Origin: Eutreptiella sp. 'Long Island Sound 2002'
Taxonomy: Eukaryota; Euglenozoa; Euglenophyceae; Eutreptiales; Eutreptiaceae
Length of the DNA: 64,000 nucleotides
Direction of reading: 5' to 3'
Assembly: GCA_964036045.1 (NCBI GenBank)
Contig: OZ038384.1
Span: forward strand, 26,155,000-26,218,999
Of this stretch, positions 18,600-31,489 are shown piece after piece. Under the pieces are notes generated by a model, which had not been told where the DNA came from, ran no database searches, and saw only the letters and a list, made by a program, of their open reading frames with translations. Every line of letters starts with the position of its first letter. The first letter of the stretch is position 1. The position numbers were made by a program, and so were the translations under genes.

Positions 18600-20500
18600 G
18601 CAGGCACCCTCAAAGTGTATCACCATATCAATCAACCGAGAAAAAGAGTAGATGTGGTGGAAATGGGCAAAAAATGTGTGCAAAAAGGTAGAAATGGGTG
18701 AAACAGGGTGAACATCCAAAAATGCCAGATCCCTAATGCATCAAAACCTACCACCAAACAACCATGATGCCCAAAGTACCACAAAGTATGGGTTTCTACT
18801 ACGGCCAGACGCGGAAATAGTTGCACTGCGCACGCACTGCGCTTAAGGCGCCCCGATAGTACTTCGTGGCTCATTGCTACAGCGATTGTATCAGCAGTGC
18901 TATGGTGCACGTCAATTTTGTGCGGGTTTGTGTCGGGAGATTTACTTTTTGTCCCTCGTGCATTTTTCTTTTCCTTTTCATGATGGCAATGGGTAACATG
19001 GCCCACCCAAAAGAAAAAGGGAGGGCACGATATTACCCAACGTCCGGATAGATAAAGTCCACCCCACCAACATTGGTGTATGCCTTGCATGCGAAAAAAA
19101 TTCCGTGCTTCCAACGTTGAGGCATCGATTCCATTGCCCGCGACGGGGCCGTGTTTTAAAGTTTTTTTTTATACCCATCTGTGTCGATGGCTGAAAAACT
19201 TGGATCCGGCAATAGCTACACTTGCTCCATTTGTATCACTACCTATCTTTGTCGGTGGTGGTCGCACTAAAGTCGAGTAGCTTGCCACCCCTAGGCCACT
19301 GTGGCCAATGTACACATATTGCAGCAGCGCAGGGTGAAATGCCTTGAGGGCTTCACTGTGTTTGTGCCATGGTTACCACGTGGATGCATTTCATATGGTG
19401 GTTGCCTAGGAATGTAAGAACAATTCTCGGGTGACGATGGCATCCTTTTTGCCAACCAAATGGACAAGCCAATGGCTGACCCTCGCCAACCACACGATTA
19501 GCCCTGAGATCGTGGTGACGGTGTGTTCACTGGGAAGGTTCATGATTCGGTATTGCGTTGAGGTGGATTGTGTCTATACAAGGAGGTGCCCATAGTATCT
19601 GTGCATAAGATCATGCACCAAAGGCATGAACCTCCAGTGCTGAAGAGCATGCACCAGTGACCCACAAAGAGGACATGTGTTGATTTTTATCCCGTCGCCC
19701 AACCGCGTGTGTACTTTCAACTTACACAACAACACCACATGCACAAACTCTCGTGTATGCGGCGGGAACGTCGTTTTCCAAGAGGCTGTCCACGTTTCCT
19801 ATGGTTGGCGGAGGGGGGTATGAGGTTCTATCGCCACGTATTTCAACACGACCAACTTCCCCCATGACCCTACCGATACATCTATTTGTGACCAACCATG
19901 ACATTGTGTGCTCTAGATTTTCTGAATGCCTTGGCGCTACATGGGCCGCCAAGTAAAACCAATGCACTTAACCAATGAAGGGGCAATCTTGGACTGTGCG
20001 TCAAAGAACTGGGACACTGTGGGAATCCCATGGCGAATCAGTGCATAGGTGGCATTGTGCAAATTGCGAAACACGGACGGGTGCCACAGGGTAGGCTCAC
20101 CAGCTTGGTCCCTTGTGATACACCGTCAAGTACAAACTTGCGTGCTATAGACACAACTTTGAAACAACGTGCTCAGAAATCCATGGAGTCCCATGGGTCC
20201 GGTCTAGGCTACAAAAAGGGATGGCCTTTGGTGTGAGAACATCTCCCATTTTACTTGCCCACCTCTTGAAGCACCGCTGAACTGCACCGGGAACAAAGCG
20301 TGGTGTCTTTACCAACCCCATGAAACACATCCCCGTCTGCACATGCAACCAAGGATTGGCCAAGAACAACTCATACCCCACGTTCAACTTATGCCGTGAC
20401 AACTGTGGGTAGTTACACCCTAGCTATCAAAGCCCAAAACTGTGTTGTACACTAAATTCATGGAGCGAACGACCGCCTCAGAGGGCAAATACGCCCTGGC
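18600..20500. other. No gene seen
   Basis: Mixed-composition sequence without recognisable domains, long coding-like frames or clear repeats. Confidence 0.4.
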
Positions 20501-20519
20501 CGTCTAAAGCAATGATGGT

Positions 20520-20945
20520 AAAATTGAGGAGGACTCAAGTGCAGCCACCGCTTTGTTGGGGGGAGGGGTTGCACCCACCTGCACCAATCTCCCCACGGGG
20601 CGACCCTATCCCCCCACGGTCCGCACAAGAAAAAGGGGACTCGGGTGTATCTGTCGATGTGTGGGAGGGAAGGCACTGCACACACCTGCACTCTCCCCAC
20701 GAAGGGCTTCCCTATCAGCACAGGGTCCACCCACAACAGTAGGGACTCGGGTGTAGCCGCCGTTGTGTGAGGGGGGGTGTACTGCACCCACCTCCATCCC
20801 CCCCCAGGGCGTCTGTATCCCCACACGGTCTACCAAAGAATGAGGGAACTCAGGTGCATCCGCCATTGCGTGAGGGGGGAGCGATTGCACCCCCCCCCCC
20901 CACAGGGGGTCCCTATCTCCACACCCAGGACTGAGGGGACAGCAT
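20520..20945. repeat. About 105-bp satellite, locus 1
   Basis: Four imperfect units starting near 20527, 20636, 20741 and 20843, each opening GGGACTCGGGTGTAKCCGCC and containing G-rich and C-rich blocks. The same satellite is at 35280-35575. Confidence 0.75.
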
Positions 20946-21790
20946 TCTATCCAGAGCTTTGTGAGGGGGGAGGGGCTTCACCCAGAACAAGTGATTCGGC
21001 AGGCGTACTTAGAAGACCCATGTTGGTAATGCTTGTTCTATTTATCATTAGGCTTTCCGGTCCTTATTCCTTGATCCTTTCCATGTCTTTAGCATGCTCC
21101 AATAAAGATGGTGTTTGACACTCTGGCAACACTCGTCCTTTGGACATCATACCGGAGATACATGGAGAGTTGTTATGTGTGTTGACCTGCTTTCCCAATC
21201 TATCACACATGGCGCCGGAGTGATGTGTGTTCCGATGGTCTTTGCTGGGTGTGAACTTTCATGGACGTTTTTTGTCTTCGTTACAAAACAGCCAAAATCC
21301 GACAAGTCTAGTTCATCAGACATGAAGCCAGAGCTTGAGTCCGTGTTCTGTTGTTGACATTTTAGTGTGATACTGTATCTTTGCTGAGGGTCGGCCCAAA
21401 CAGTCTGCAGCTTTGTGTGTGCTTGTGTGTGATCTGTACTTTGAGAGGTGGATCCTTGTGCAGCGATGGGCAGGACGCCCCATTTGGCTTAGGTCTGCCG
21501 AGGCCTCTGTGGAACGTTGGACCCCCTTCCGCGGAATCAGAACCTCTGTGGTTGGCTGGCTAAGTATCCAGTGTGTTTGCTCTCCCATGTCTCGTCAGAA
21601 AAAGCGGGCGGGCGACGTCCTCGGCCACGGCCTCCTCCAGTCCCTGTGGGACAGGTACTGGGGGGGACTGCGGCGGCGGTGTTTTAGGCCTCCTGCGCTT
21701 GGGGGCTGGAGGGGTGACGGGTTGGTGTGGGGACCTCAGCAGACCTGGTGGGTGCGGTGTGGGCCTGTGCAGGCATGGTTTTTTGTGGGG
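20946..21790. other. No independent gene seen; 3' flank of LINE-C
   Basis: The part from 21684 upward encodes a Pro/Thr-rich minus-strand frame that may be the end or 3' flank of LINE-C. The rest shows no supported gene. The plus-strand frames around 21413-22130 are antisense shadows. Confidence 0.4.
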
Positions 21791-21796
21791 CAGGGG

Positions 21797-22752
21797 CTAT
21801 AGTGCGGGAAGGGCGCGTTTCCGGTGCGCCGGCACTGGTGTGCACACTTTGTGGTGTCCCCTTTGGCAGCAGTGGCGCACCCCTCTCTGTTTGAGGGTGC
21901 ATCTGGGGCATGGAGGCAAGTTATGCAGTGGGCATAGTTGCAGTTGGGGTCTCCGAGCTACGTGCTCGTCCGCATGGTGCCTCAGTTTGCAGCAGTCTTT
22001 GGCTGTTCGCCGTAGTCGCTTGCACGTCATACATGCCGAGGCCGAGTGTGCAGTGCATTGCGTCTGGCCAGACAGTGGCACGGGCTGTGGTGCTCTGTGT
22101 GAGGTGGTGTGCCTGCGCGTGCCTGTGTAGGGGCGTTGTGGGAGTTTGCCATCCCCAATGACTGGAAAGAAGTCTGCCCCGAATGAAGAGCTGGACCCCC
22201 CCCCCCTTTGGCGGGCACCACTTGTTCCGATGATGGTGCCAGCCCTGTCTGCAGGTTGCCTTGCAGTGCGCGATGTAGTCTGTGCTCTTCCACTTCCTGT
22301 GCCGTCCTGCGCGGTCTGTATGCGTACGCGCCTGGTGCCTGCTGTCTGAGGATGCCGACTTTAGCCGACCATGCATGCTCGCAGTATTCTGCCAGTTTCA
22401 GTATGTGTGTGTGGAGCGCCGCCGTGCATGCAAAATAGGGGCGGCGGTTCAGGCCGCACAGTGCTGGTCCCCCCAGGGGAACCAATGAGTTGCACCGTGT
22501 GACGATGCGCGCGGGGTGCAGTTGGCCCTTGGTGACGAGCCGCTGTGCACTGGCGATGGCCAGCCTCAGCACCCTGCCCCTCTCTTGTAGAGAGAGAGTC
22601 GTGCCCTTGAATTTTGCCTGTGGTGCGTGTGGCAGGGTGCGCTGTGCGAACTCCTCAAAATCCAGCGCTAGCTCTAGAAAAGTCACTGTGCCCGGTTCCT
22701 GCGGCCAGGTCAGCGCTCTCAGCCAGCGCAGTATATCAGCCAAAAATGGCAT
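21797..22752 (-). pseudogene. LINE-C C-terminal domain
   Basis: The frame 22752-22027 reads ILRWLRALTWP, FLELALDFEEFAQRTLP, RGRVLRLAIASAQRLV, NSLVPLGGPALCGLNRRPYF and LKLAEYCEHAW, a conserved LINE ORF2 tail that I associate with algal and dinoflagellate elements. A second frame (22081-21797) is Cys/His-rich (CKRLRR ... CCKLRHH ... CPLHNLPPCPRC), probably a terminal zinc domain. A TGA lies just before the first methionine (EWP-stop-EMPFLAD), and the frame changes relative to the upstream segment. Confidence 0.7.
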
Positions 22753-22908
22753 CTCTCACGGCCACTCGGGCTTTTTCGGCGTGCGCAGCAGCAGTGTGCC
22801 CTTCTCTTCCGGGCGCGGCAGGGGTCCCACCAGCTGATGGTAGGGGTACTGGCTAGCCTGCTGTGATAGAGACGGTCCTGTGAAAATAGCTGGGGACTGC
22901 GTGTCCCT

Positions 22909-23965
22909 TCATTTGCGTGCTTGTAAAATGGCTACAAACATGTTATGCAAAGTGCTCAGAAAATTGAGGGCCGCCCCCGACTTGATATGTTCATGTGGCA
23001 TCTCAGGTGCCAGCCCACAGCATCGCAGGCACGGCGGCCATTGGTCTGGAGGGGGGAGGCACGGTATGTGTGTTGCAGCATCCAGGACATCAAACAGATG
23101 TTGTGTGCGCGTTGTGTGCCATGCAGTGCAGTGCCAGAGTATGTGTTCCTCGTCCTCTGGGCCACTGTCGCAAAAAGGGCATGTAGATGTGGTGCGCATG
23201 CCCCTCTGATACGCCCTAAGCGCTATCCACGTCGCTCCTGAGAGAACGCCACGTATGATGGACCTCTGCAGTTTTGTGGAAAAGCTCGCTACGATGTGCT
23301 GTACCAATCGTCTGCACGTGGAATAGTGGACCCCTGCAAAGAGTCCGGGTCGACGCTTGACGAGCGTGTCCAACATTTGTGACCGGAGCTGTTCACGAAC
23401 CTCGTGCTTCACTGTGTTTTTGTCTCCACAGAGGAGGAGGGGGTCGTTTCTCCCGGGAACTGTCCATCCCCACCAACCTTGTGTGGCCACCCGCGCGCAT
23501 TCATGCGTTGTATGTATGGCCCGGCCAAAGGGGCCAGACCCATTGTGATTTCGGGTTGTTTCCCAGATGGCCTGCGCTGTGATTTGTCCTGCACCCCTGG
23601 TTCGGCACAGCTGTGCCAGCCAGAGGATACGGTGATATTTGAGCACCAGAGTGGGCGCAATTCTGTGCCCCTTGCAGAGCACGGTAAAGAAAACCTCCTT
23701 TGCCCTGCCAGGTCGGGATGGTCCCCATATGGTCTTCATGACTTTTGTTTCAAAAGGCAGCAGATCCGTAGGCCGCAGGGGCACGATCTCTGCAGCGTGC
23801 AGTCCAGTGGCCGTGATCATCGTGGTGATGACATCACATCGGCGCTCAAAATTTCCCTCCGCGCCGTGTACTCTGTCGAGCAGGCTGCAGGCCTTAGAGA
23901 TGCGTTTCAGTATGAGAGGCCCCGAGCATGTAGCATCAGTGGTGCGAACACCCGCGCCCAGTGAT
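22909..23965 (-). pseudogene. LINE-C thumb and zinc-knuckle region
   Basis: Open for about 350 codons on minus. It opens with GPLILKRISKACSLLDRVHG, typical of the region after a LINE reverse transcriptase, and contains RPTDLLPFETKVMKTIWGPS, KYHRILWLAQLCR and, near the end, CPFCDSGPEDEEHILWHC, a C-x2-C ... H-x4-C knuckle. The reverse transcriptase palm itself is not present upstream, so this is a 5'-truncated copy. Confidence 0.8.
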
Positions 23966-24029
23966 TGTGCCTGTGTGTGCCTCTGTGAGTGTGTGTGCCT
24001 GTGTGTGGGGTGGTAAGTAAACCCAAAGG

Positions 24030-24910
24030 CTCATTGGGGATGCTGCAGTGAGGAGTCACTATTCACACAGATGTGCAGTGCAGCTATGTAGCACGTCCGT
24101 AGCAATTTGGACACATTAGACAGGGTGTTAGGGTCACTCCTTCCCATGGGCCAAGGAATCTCCAACCTGAATCCAGCCTGTTTTTTTTGGGGGGGGGCAA
24201 CGGTAGAATGTTCGGGGCTGCAGATGACCTCTGACCAGCATACAACAGCCACATTTCACAGTATGCACATCTCCGAGCCACCTGGCTATCCATTTAGAAA
24301 GCAGGAAGTGGAGGCAGCACAAGTTTGGGCACATGCAAACCCTAGGGCTAAAATACACACATCCACCCCCTTCACCTGTCAATTTTTTGTGCCATGCAGT
24401 AGTCCAGCTTCCTACCATTGGGGGGACTACCTGCAATGCGCACGCACCGTGTAACGTGTTGGGACAAAGTATGGAGAAACGGTCAATCTTTGGAGGCCCT
24501 AAAAATAGTGCACCCTGGAGGCCTCTAGGCTGCTTGTTGTTACTTTCTACAGGCTTGTGGATGCTTGCTGAAAATGTTGGAGGCCTCTTGGATGCGTGCC
24601 GTTATTCTGGAAATCCTTTTGATGCTTGCTATTAGGTTTGCTCTCACTATTGCTATTGCTATGCTTGCTATTTGCTAATAGGGGGAGTACTTCCGCTGTG
24701 TGCACACCGCCGCACATTGGGGGAATGTTTGCCCGGCGCGTGCCCGGCGTGCTACTTTTCTATTAACTATCCCGACTTCAGCCCCAGATTTACCGTCTCA
24801 TGGAGAAGCCCCCCAAGTAGACCACGTTGCACTACACACCTTCCCTACAAAGCACGTTGCATAATAAAGCAATATGTATGAATTCAGCAACTCCAACTGC
24901 CATCTGTATT
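24030..24910. other. No gene seen
   Basis: No coding-like frame or clear repeat apart from short G-runs and TTGCTATT-type simple sequence near 24620-24680. Confidence 0.4.
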
Positions 24911-24914
24911 GTAC

Positions 24915-25364
24915 TTAACGAACAACATTGGTCCCACAAGTGTGGGTGTCAATACATTCAGTACAATAGTGCTCCTTACACTCATCACAAACTACGATGG
25001 TGGAGCCCTTCTGGCAACACAACACACACACGCTTCTGCCTCATCCTCTGCCTCATCTTGCGTGCCACAACCGAGCAAACAGCTACTCAATGCGTGCCCT
25101 ATACCACCCGTGCATGTCATTGTAACATTGTTGGCGGGCTGTCAAAGTGCCATTCTTTCTTCCAATGAATGGCACAATGGCATGAATCCGGCCTTTATAA
25201 GCACCATCATGGCCCCCAATTTCAAAATCAAAGAAATCACCTCGGGTACGAGAAGGTCCATACCCATCCCAAATCAAAACATCTGCTGATGTCCCGGGGG
25301 CCAAGGGGCAAATCCATATAATGTTGCCCAACATATCAATGGCAACAGTCCACCGGTGGGGCAC
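24915..25364 (-). pseudogene. Harbinger/PIF-type DDE transposase remnant with Cys-rich tail
   Basis: The frame 25364-25083 reads HRWTVAIDMLGNIIWICPL, PGTSADVLIWD, FFDFEIGGHDGAYKGRIHAI, TLTARQQCYNDMHGWYRARIE. This fits the second half of a DDE_4 (Harbinger) transposase: the second acidic residue after PG, the GD-x-GY-like block and the final Arg-rich helix ending in Glu. A TAG follows and then, in the same frame, LFARLW, the expected next helix. A Cys-rich stretch further down in another frame (CCQKGSTIVVCDECKEHYC, TECIDTHTC) ends with TAA at 24915. The N-terminal half is missing. Confidence 0.65.
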
Positions 25365-25832
25365 GGGTCACAAAAGATGCCCTGCGCGCGCCCGGCGCGC
25401 TAACGTTCCCCCACTACATATGCGATGAGTACACCTGGACCAGCCTGATTTTCCCCCTCCGAAAATGCCCCTTAAGCAGAGCAAACCCATTGGCCACAGG
25501 AATTGCATAAACAACCCTCCTGCCCACAAACATTACACAATGGGGCATGTTCCGGTGTTTCACGTACTGCCCACACTCGGATGGGGAGACGACGGCGGCA
25601 GGCACCCTATCACCATTTGATTGGGTCCAGGTGACAGCAATGCTCGCAAGGAAGCCATGAAAGGGACATGGTTGATACTGTAACAGGGACACAGTGCAGT
25701 GTGTGCAATGGTCATACCTTGTACAGCTTGGGAACACATGCACTGCCCTGTAAAATAGGTGGGTATGTCTATGGAATAACCCCAATACATGCACCTGGTG
25801 TCTCCCCCAATTCTGCATAGATAGTAAGGCTT

Positions 25833-26205
25833 GTGTCTTGTGTGCCCTTTGCCATCTTGGATAAAGTCATTGAGGCTGTGCATTATTCTGCACAACAGGG
25901 GATACCCAAAACAATGGAGTTGTTCCCGAAGCAATTCCACTGCAGACAGGACCAGGACGCCTTGCGAAAATGTGTCAACGCCATCGTCAACCGCTGCACA
26001 TACCGTGCAGCGGTCGTGATGTCCAAGGCCAAGCAAGGTCCGCAGCTTGACTCATGCGACCCATTTCCTGTACCTTCATATCCATTTGCTTTTGTGGCTA
26101 TGGACGTTGTGTCCTTACCCACGGGAAAACACCCCGAAATTGGGGTCAAGGTGGACAATTGCATGGTTGTCGTCTGCCCGCGCGTGCACCCCACACACAC
26201 ACCGT
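25833..26205 (+). pseudogene. Ty3-type integrase fragment
   Basis: Plus-strand frame: VHYSAQQGIPKTMELFPKQF, then CVNAIVNRCTYRAAVVMSKA (an HH-CC-like zinc region reduced to H and C residues), then PSYPFAFVAMDVVSLPTGKH, where MDVV is the first catalytic Asp position of Ty3-like integrases, and CMVVVCPRVH. No protease, RT or downstream catalytic core is visible. It is one of few plus-strand coding fragments and almost abuts the Harbinger remnant. Confidence 0.6.
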
Positions 26206-26239
26206 GTATTGTTGATGTGGGACCATCACATGATTAGGA

Positions 26240-29200
26240 ATAACCTGTTCATAACTGGAAGCCCTAAAACTGGAAGCCAATCACCAACTCCTTCATCATC
26301 CCTGTGGCCACTGAAGGACTTCTACGACCACAAGCTGCAGTCCTTTGTTTAGCCTTGGGATGCAGGGGTTTGTGGGTACTTTGTGGAGGATCTGGTACTG
26401 AAATACAGAACGGTGCACGCACCGTACGAACGACTGGGCGTCTGTCAGTGGGTGTTTGGACTTCAGGGTTTTGTGGCAAAACTTTGGGGAGTCAAGCTGC
26501 TTTGGGCGACCGCTTCCTTGGCCAAAATGCCTACGTGTTTGTGCTACACACTCTGAACCGTGCACACTGCGCTCAAAACGAGCGTTTGCAGCCACTACAA
26601 AGAAGAACTCATGGACATGCTCTGCGGCGGTTGCTGATACATGGCGTCTCTCATGCGATGCAATGATCCAGCACAGTTTACAGAAGCGCAACCACTTTGG
26701 CTTGGGCACCACCAATGGGGCAACCCCTTGCATCCATCCACTATACATATGCAACATTCAATGCTTGGGTCAGGCAAAATTAAGGCAAATGAAATGTGGA
26801 AGGTCAGAAGGTGGGTTCGAGGTGCAGCGTTGGGTCCTGTCCGCTGCATATGATATTCAATCAATATTGGATGAATGATTGCGGCACTTGGGAATGTTGA
26901 AATGCCACATTGAAAACTGGACAGAATGACATGCAGTAACGACACAGAAGGGCTGGGTAGATATCAGACGTCATCCTGATCCTGGAATTGTAACATTAAC
27001 GTTTGGGTCATGCATATGCTGGATCCTTTTTGGACTTCTGCGGATTACTGAGCTGTTGCAGGCGGTTGTGCCCCAGAAACCAGCCTTGTGTAGGCACCCA
27101 AAAGGTGAGCGAAAACGACCCAAGCAATCACATCAACGAATTGAGGACTGCAATGTCAGCCATCCATATCAGCCCCAGGTCCCATCAAGTCTTGTACAAA
27201 TCACCAGAATGGACTGAACCGCAATCAAACCCACAACTTTACATGCACCATCAATCACAGAACTCCTACCCCAACCAACCCAATCGATTAGATCAGGTCG
27301 TCACAACGGACCTACAACCTTGAAGCGGCTGTTTAGGACTGCGCTTGCCTTGCTTAGATCATGAAGACTTCAGTGCAGATGCATGACTGTTCAATTCTGC
27401 AGACGCGGGGGCAATTTCCGTGGTTGTCGCATTGTCCTGTGTCACATGCAAGGACCAGCACACTGCCGGTGCTATTTTCTGAGAAGGCACGTGCAAAAGG
27501 CCTCCCGTTCAGTGTTGCAAATGGAGAAGATAAGGGCACAACTATCAAGCCCATCCACCTAGCATGGGACCACTGAGCACCACCCTGATTTTATTCGTTG
27601 TGTGTCTATGCCTGCGTCTACGTTGTCTGTGTCTGCGTCTGAGTATGTGTATGTCTTTGTGTCTGTGTCAGGAAAACCATATTAAGGAGGGCCACCAGCA
27701 CGGGCCAGGAGGGTCAGGTGTGCATTGCGGGCTTGTGTCTGTGCCTGTGTCTTTGTGTTGCACTGCTACGTACTGCAACCAGTTTTCCGACACTAAGATG
27801 CATTGGTTAAACAGTCGGTGTCATGCCATCTGGCTGCCTCCCCCTTACCTGTGTGCCCCACTTCGCAGCAAATTTACAGTGAATCAACGCCCTTGCCCAA
27901 TATTTCGGAACACGGACCAGTCATAATGGTCTGCTGAGAGGCCAACGACGACGGTTGTGAGCCAACCGACGACGGCTGGGGCCAACTGACAGCGTTTGGG
28001 GGGCCCAATTTGGTTTTTGTTACGGGGGGGGAGGTGGGGGAAATAGATGACACACCCAGTCACCTACATCAGAAAAATTCTTCTCGGGCGAAAAGTGAAA
28101 CTTGCCAAATTGGCATGAAGTTCAAGGCCGATGAGGGACACAAAATGTTGTTTCGCCTTACCCCATGCCCGCAGTGGGGTAGACCCCCCCTTAAGCAAAA
28201 GCCTGGCCCTGATATGCTCTGGCCACCACATGAATGACAGGCAGATCTGAGGTTGCTGATAACGGGAGACAGTGTTTGAAGCGATGGAGCAAACCAACTG
28301 CTGCAGTGCAACGATCAACATGCGTGACCGGGAGGTCTAGTAGACTGCTGTTGTTGCGATAGGTCAAATCCATGTGAGAATATATGTCTGCTGGAGTTCT
28401 GCAAGTAACGAAGGCTTTCTGCTCGGCAACCAGTAGTATCCTGTATCATCCAGGGACCAGTCCAAACCACCAGGCCTACCTGCATTCTACACACACAATT
28501 TAATAGAGCCCACTGCAAATCCCAGATCTCAAGGCAGAGCACCCGGGGGTTAGGGAGCCCCAGGGGGGGGGGGGGGCATTTTGGAGGGGGAGGGGGGTCC
28601 ACGGCCACCCCACGGTGATGAACCTTGAGCCTCCGTTGCACTGTGCAGTGGTGTGGATCACACTACCGTAACGTCATGCATCTGGGCGTTCGGTCTAGCC
28701 GAACATACTGGGCAGAGGGGCCGCAGAGTAGGGTCAGAAAGCTAGTCCTTGGATGGAATTCATGTGGCTGGCATTGGTCCAATCCTGCATCCTTCCTCAG
28801 CAGCATTTTCATGGTATCAGCCGTGATGGAGCCATATCACTTTCCCGAAAGCTCTCCGACATAAAGCCTGCACTCTTCAAAATGTAACTGCTTCCAGGGT
28901 TCCACACATCATCCATTTGCGTTGTAGGGTCGGGCAGAAATGACGAGTTGTGACTCTAAGATGGCCCCAATGAACAACCAAGACAACGGCCAACACAGCA
29001 GTCTATGCAGCTCTTGCCCGCGCCCAGACACGTGTTGAATGCAACATTCGGACCAGGGCCTCACAATGCTCACCAGAAGGAACGGTCCAGTGAAAGGGTG
29101 CGTTTATGGTGTTGAGCATTGTCTGTTGCAGGCACACCACCCCATTTTGCCCCCTCCAAAACTCGGCCGTGCCTACTTTCTCTTTACAAACGAAGTCTTG

Positions 29201-30420
29201 TCCTTCAAATTACTGGGGTACAGAACTCTTGACTGAATCATTTCGAGCTTCGTCTCAAGATCGGCCCAGTTGTCTGCTGTCATCTTTGAAACCATTTCTG
29301 CAAAAGTGCAGCGGCATGGGGCACGAGGACGAGTGGGTGCGTTGCACGGGTGTGCATGCGCGTGTGCGTGTGCATTGGCGTGTGTGTACGTGTGGTGGCA
29401 TGCGCCTGTGTGCCTCGTGGCAGAGCCTGTGTAAAAGGACGGCCCTGGTGTTTGAAAATTGGCTCTTGGACAAAAGAATTTTGGACATTTTTCCTTCCCC
29501 ATGAGATCACAATGAGCTGTGTGTCGTTGGATCATCGTGAGTGTTTCCCAGACCCGTCCCCTACTGACTCCCACGTGGTGGGAACGGGTGTGAATATACC
29601 ACAGGAGCCTTTCTGGGGGGTCAATAACTCCCACAAAGTGGCATGTCCAGTCCTTTTTGCCCCCCTGTTACCAGTCAAGGCTGCCCCAGGATGCGTCAGC
29701 TCACCGCTGCTGCATTCACCGAATGGGCGAATGAATATACATCTCCAATGCCTGTTTTCTGCAAATACACCAAGAACAAGGATATGAGCTACTGTGGAAC
29801 GAATGAACAACTGAATGAATAGAAGCAAGCGTTACAAGCACAACTTCTCTCTGATTTCCCTCTCTGACTGTGATCAATGATAGAGCTGAACTATTAGTGC
29901 AGCAATGACTCACCACCCGGTTTGTGTATCGGCAGTCCCGAACCTGGGCAATGGTTGTGTATGGTCTGAATGATGAGATCAATGGTATCGACAGTCACTG
30001 CAGCTTTGTCCAAACAACGATGACAGTTTGCTTTTTTTGGTTGCTGACCCCACTGGTGTCCACACATTTGCAGATGGGTATGGTACGGTGGTGGTGAGAG
30101 CCCTTAACTGTACGTACGAGTCTATGTGCACTGGTCACCGGTGTGTGAGAACATTGCACCAGCTGGTGCCCCAACACGAACAAAGAGCTTCTCCTACTGT
30201 GCATCTATTGAAGCCTGTAAGGTTGCCATGACCCATTGAGGGTTATGGCAACCAGTGCGGAACACCCTTGTGATTGTCCAGTGTATAATAGTGAACAAGC
30301 AGCAGCTGCACATGCTCATGTAAAGTATGCACACCTGGAGGCACAGCTTCAAGGGTTGGTGCTGAATTTCCACTGTTCCATTTGCGAGGTCCGCTACATC
30401 AGGTTGCCCGCAATTTCTGG
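26240..30420. other. No gene recognised; simple-sequence tracts
   Basis: No domain is recognisable. The stretch holds TGTCTG-rich simple sequence (27594-27670), GTGTGC-rich sequence (29340-29402) and a poly-G run (28564-28577). The minus-strand frame 28641-28315 has some coding-like composition but no known motif. Confidence 0.4.
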
Positions 30421-30424
30421 GCCC

Positions 30425-30572
30425 CGTCGCACGCCGGTTCTGGGGCTCACCAGGTCGACCGCTGTTTCTGGGGTTCAGTCACCCACCGGTTTTGGGGTCG
30501 GTCACCTGCCGGTTCTGGGGTCGGTCACCTGCTGGTTCTGGGGTCCAGTCACCCGACAATTCTGAGGTCTAG
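30425..30572. repeat. Short tandem repeat (about 24-bp units)
   Basis: Five to six units of GGTTCTGGGGTCGGTCACCT with small variations. The plus-strand frame through it is a repeat artefact. Confidence 0.75.
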
Positions 30573-30599
30573 TACACCCACCCACCTAACCCCAACTTT

Positions 30600-31395
30600 G
30601 GGGTACACTATGCCCGAGGATGTCCCGAACCAGGCTGAAGAATGGGGCACCGTAAACTGACCAAAAATGCACAAAAATGCGTGCAACACGCCTCTTTGTT
30701 TCGTGAGGCAAAGCCTTTTTTAACAAACCCCTGATTTTGTACAGTTTAGGGTTAGGGTTTAGGCGCTTCAGCCGTAAAAAATAGGCCAAAAATCCAACTT
30801 CGATGTCACTCACATACTGTCCTCTATTGAGTTTCTTGTCTGAAAAGAGGTGTTTCAGCAGTACTAAACCTTGATAGTGCAAAAATACCGAAAAAACGGT
30901 AACTTACTGGAGGGGGTAATGGCGACCTGCATGTGGGCCTGTTTTCCGGAGCAAAAATGTTAGCAAACGCCATGGCCCCAGAGTTGAAATTCATTCACGG
31001 GTGAAACCATTTGGAACAAAACAGGCTTCACTATTGTCGCCTTGTTCTAGTGTTGGCAGGAACTCACTGGCCATGCACTGCCAAAAGCCCATCAACAGAA
31101 ATGACAAATCAAAGTATCGTAAAAGCGACCGGCACATGGGCGGTGACACTTGTAACAAAGCAATGCAACCCCCTTACAAGCATCCCAAGGCGATTTGCAC
31201 AAAAGGACCAGGCAGAACACATATAAATGGTATGTGCTAAAAATCAGTACACCAAAAAATCTACCGATGGCAGTCGAAAATATCAAGCAAAGTGCATAAA
31301 AGGCAGCACGAAATGTTGTTGGACATATTGCACAAAGAAACGAGAAAAAAGATTACACCCATTCCAGTTTTAGGAAAACTTGACCACGTAACTTG
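30600..31395. other. No gene seen
   Basis: AT-leaning spacer with TTAGGGTTAGGGTTTAGG at 30748, a short telomere-like motif, and no supported coding sequence. Confidence 0.4.
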
Positions 31396-31489
31396 CCCAA
31401 CAATATTGTATGTACCCTTGCAAACCGCCGGTCAAGGAACTTTTGAATGGCGAGCAAAAAATCGTGCAAATATGGGTGCATAAATGTAC

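Noticed and set aside
20512-20890. Plus- and minus-strand ORFs over the 105-bp satellite
   Set aside because: Their sequence is the repeat unit translated; no flanking coding signal.
21413-22130. 185- and 129-codon plus-strand ORFs
   Set aside because: They are antisense to the LINE-C tail and have Cys/Trp-rich, unstructured composition.
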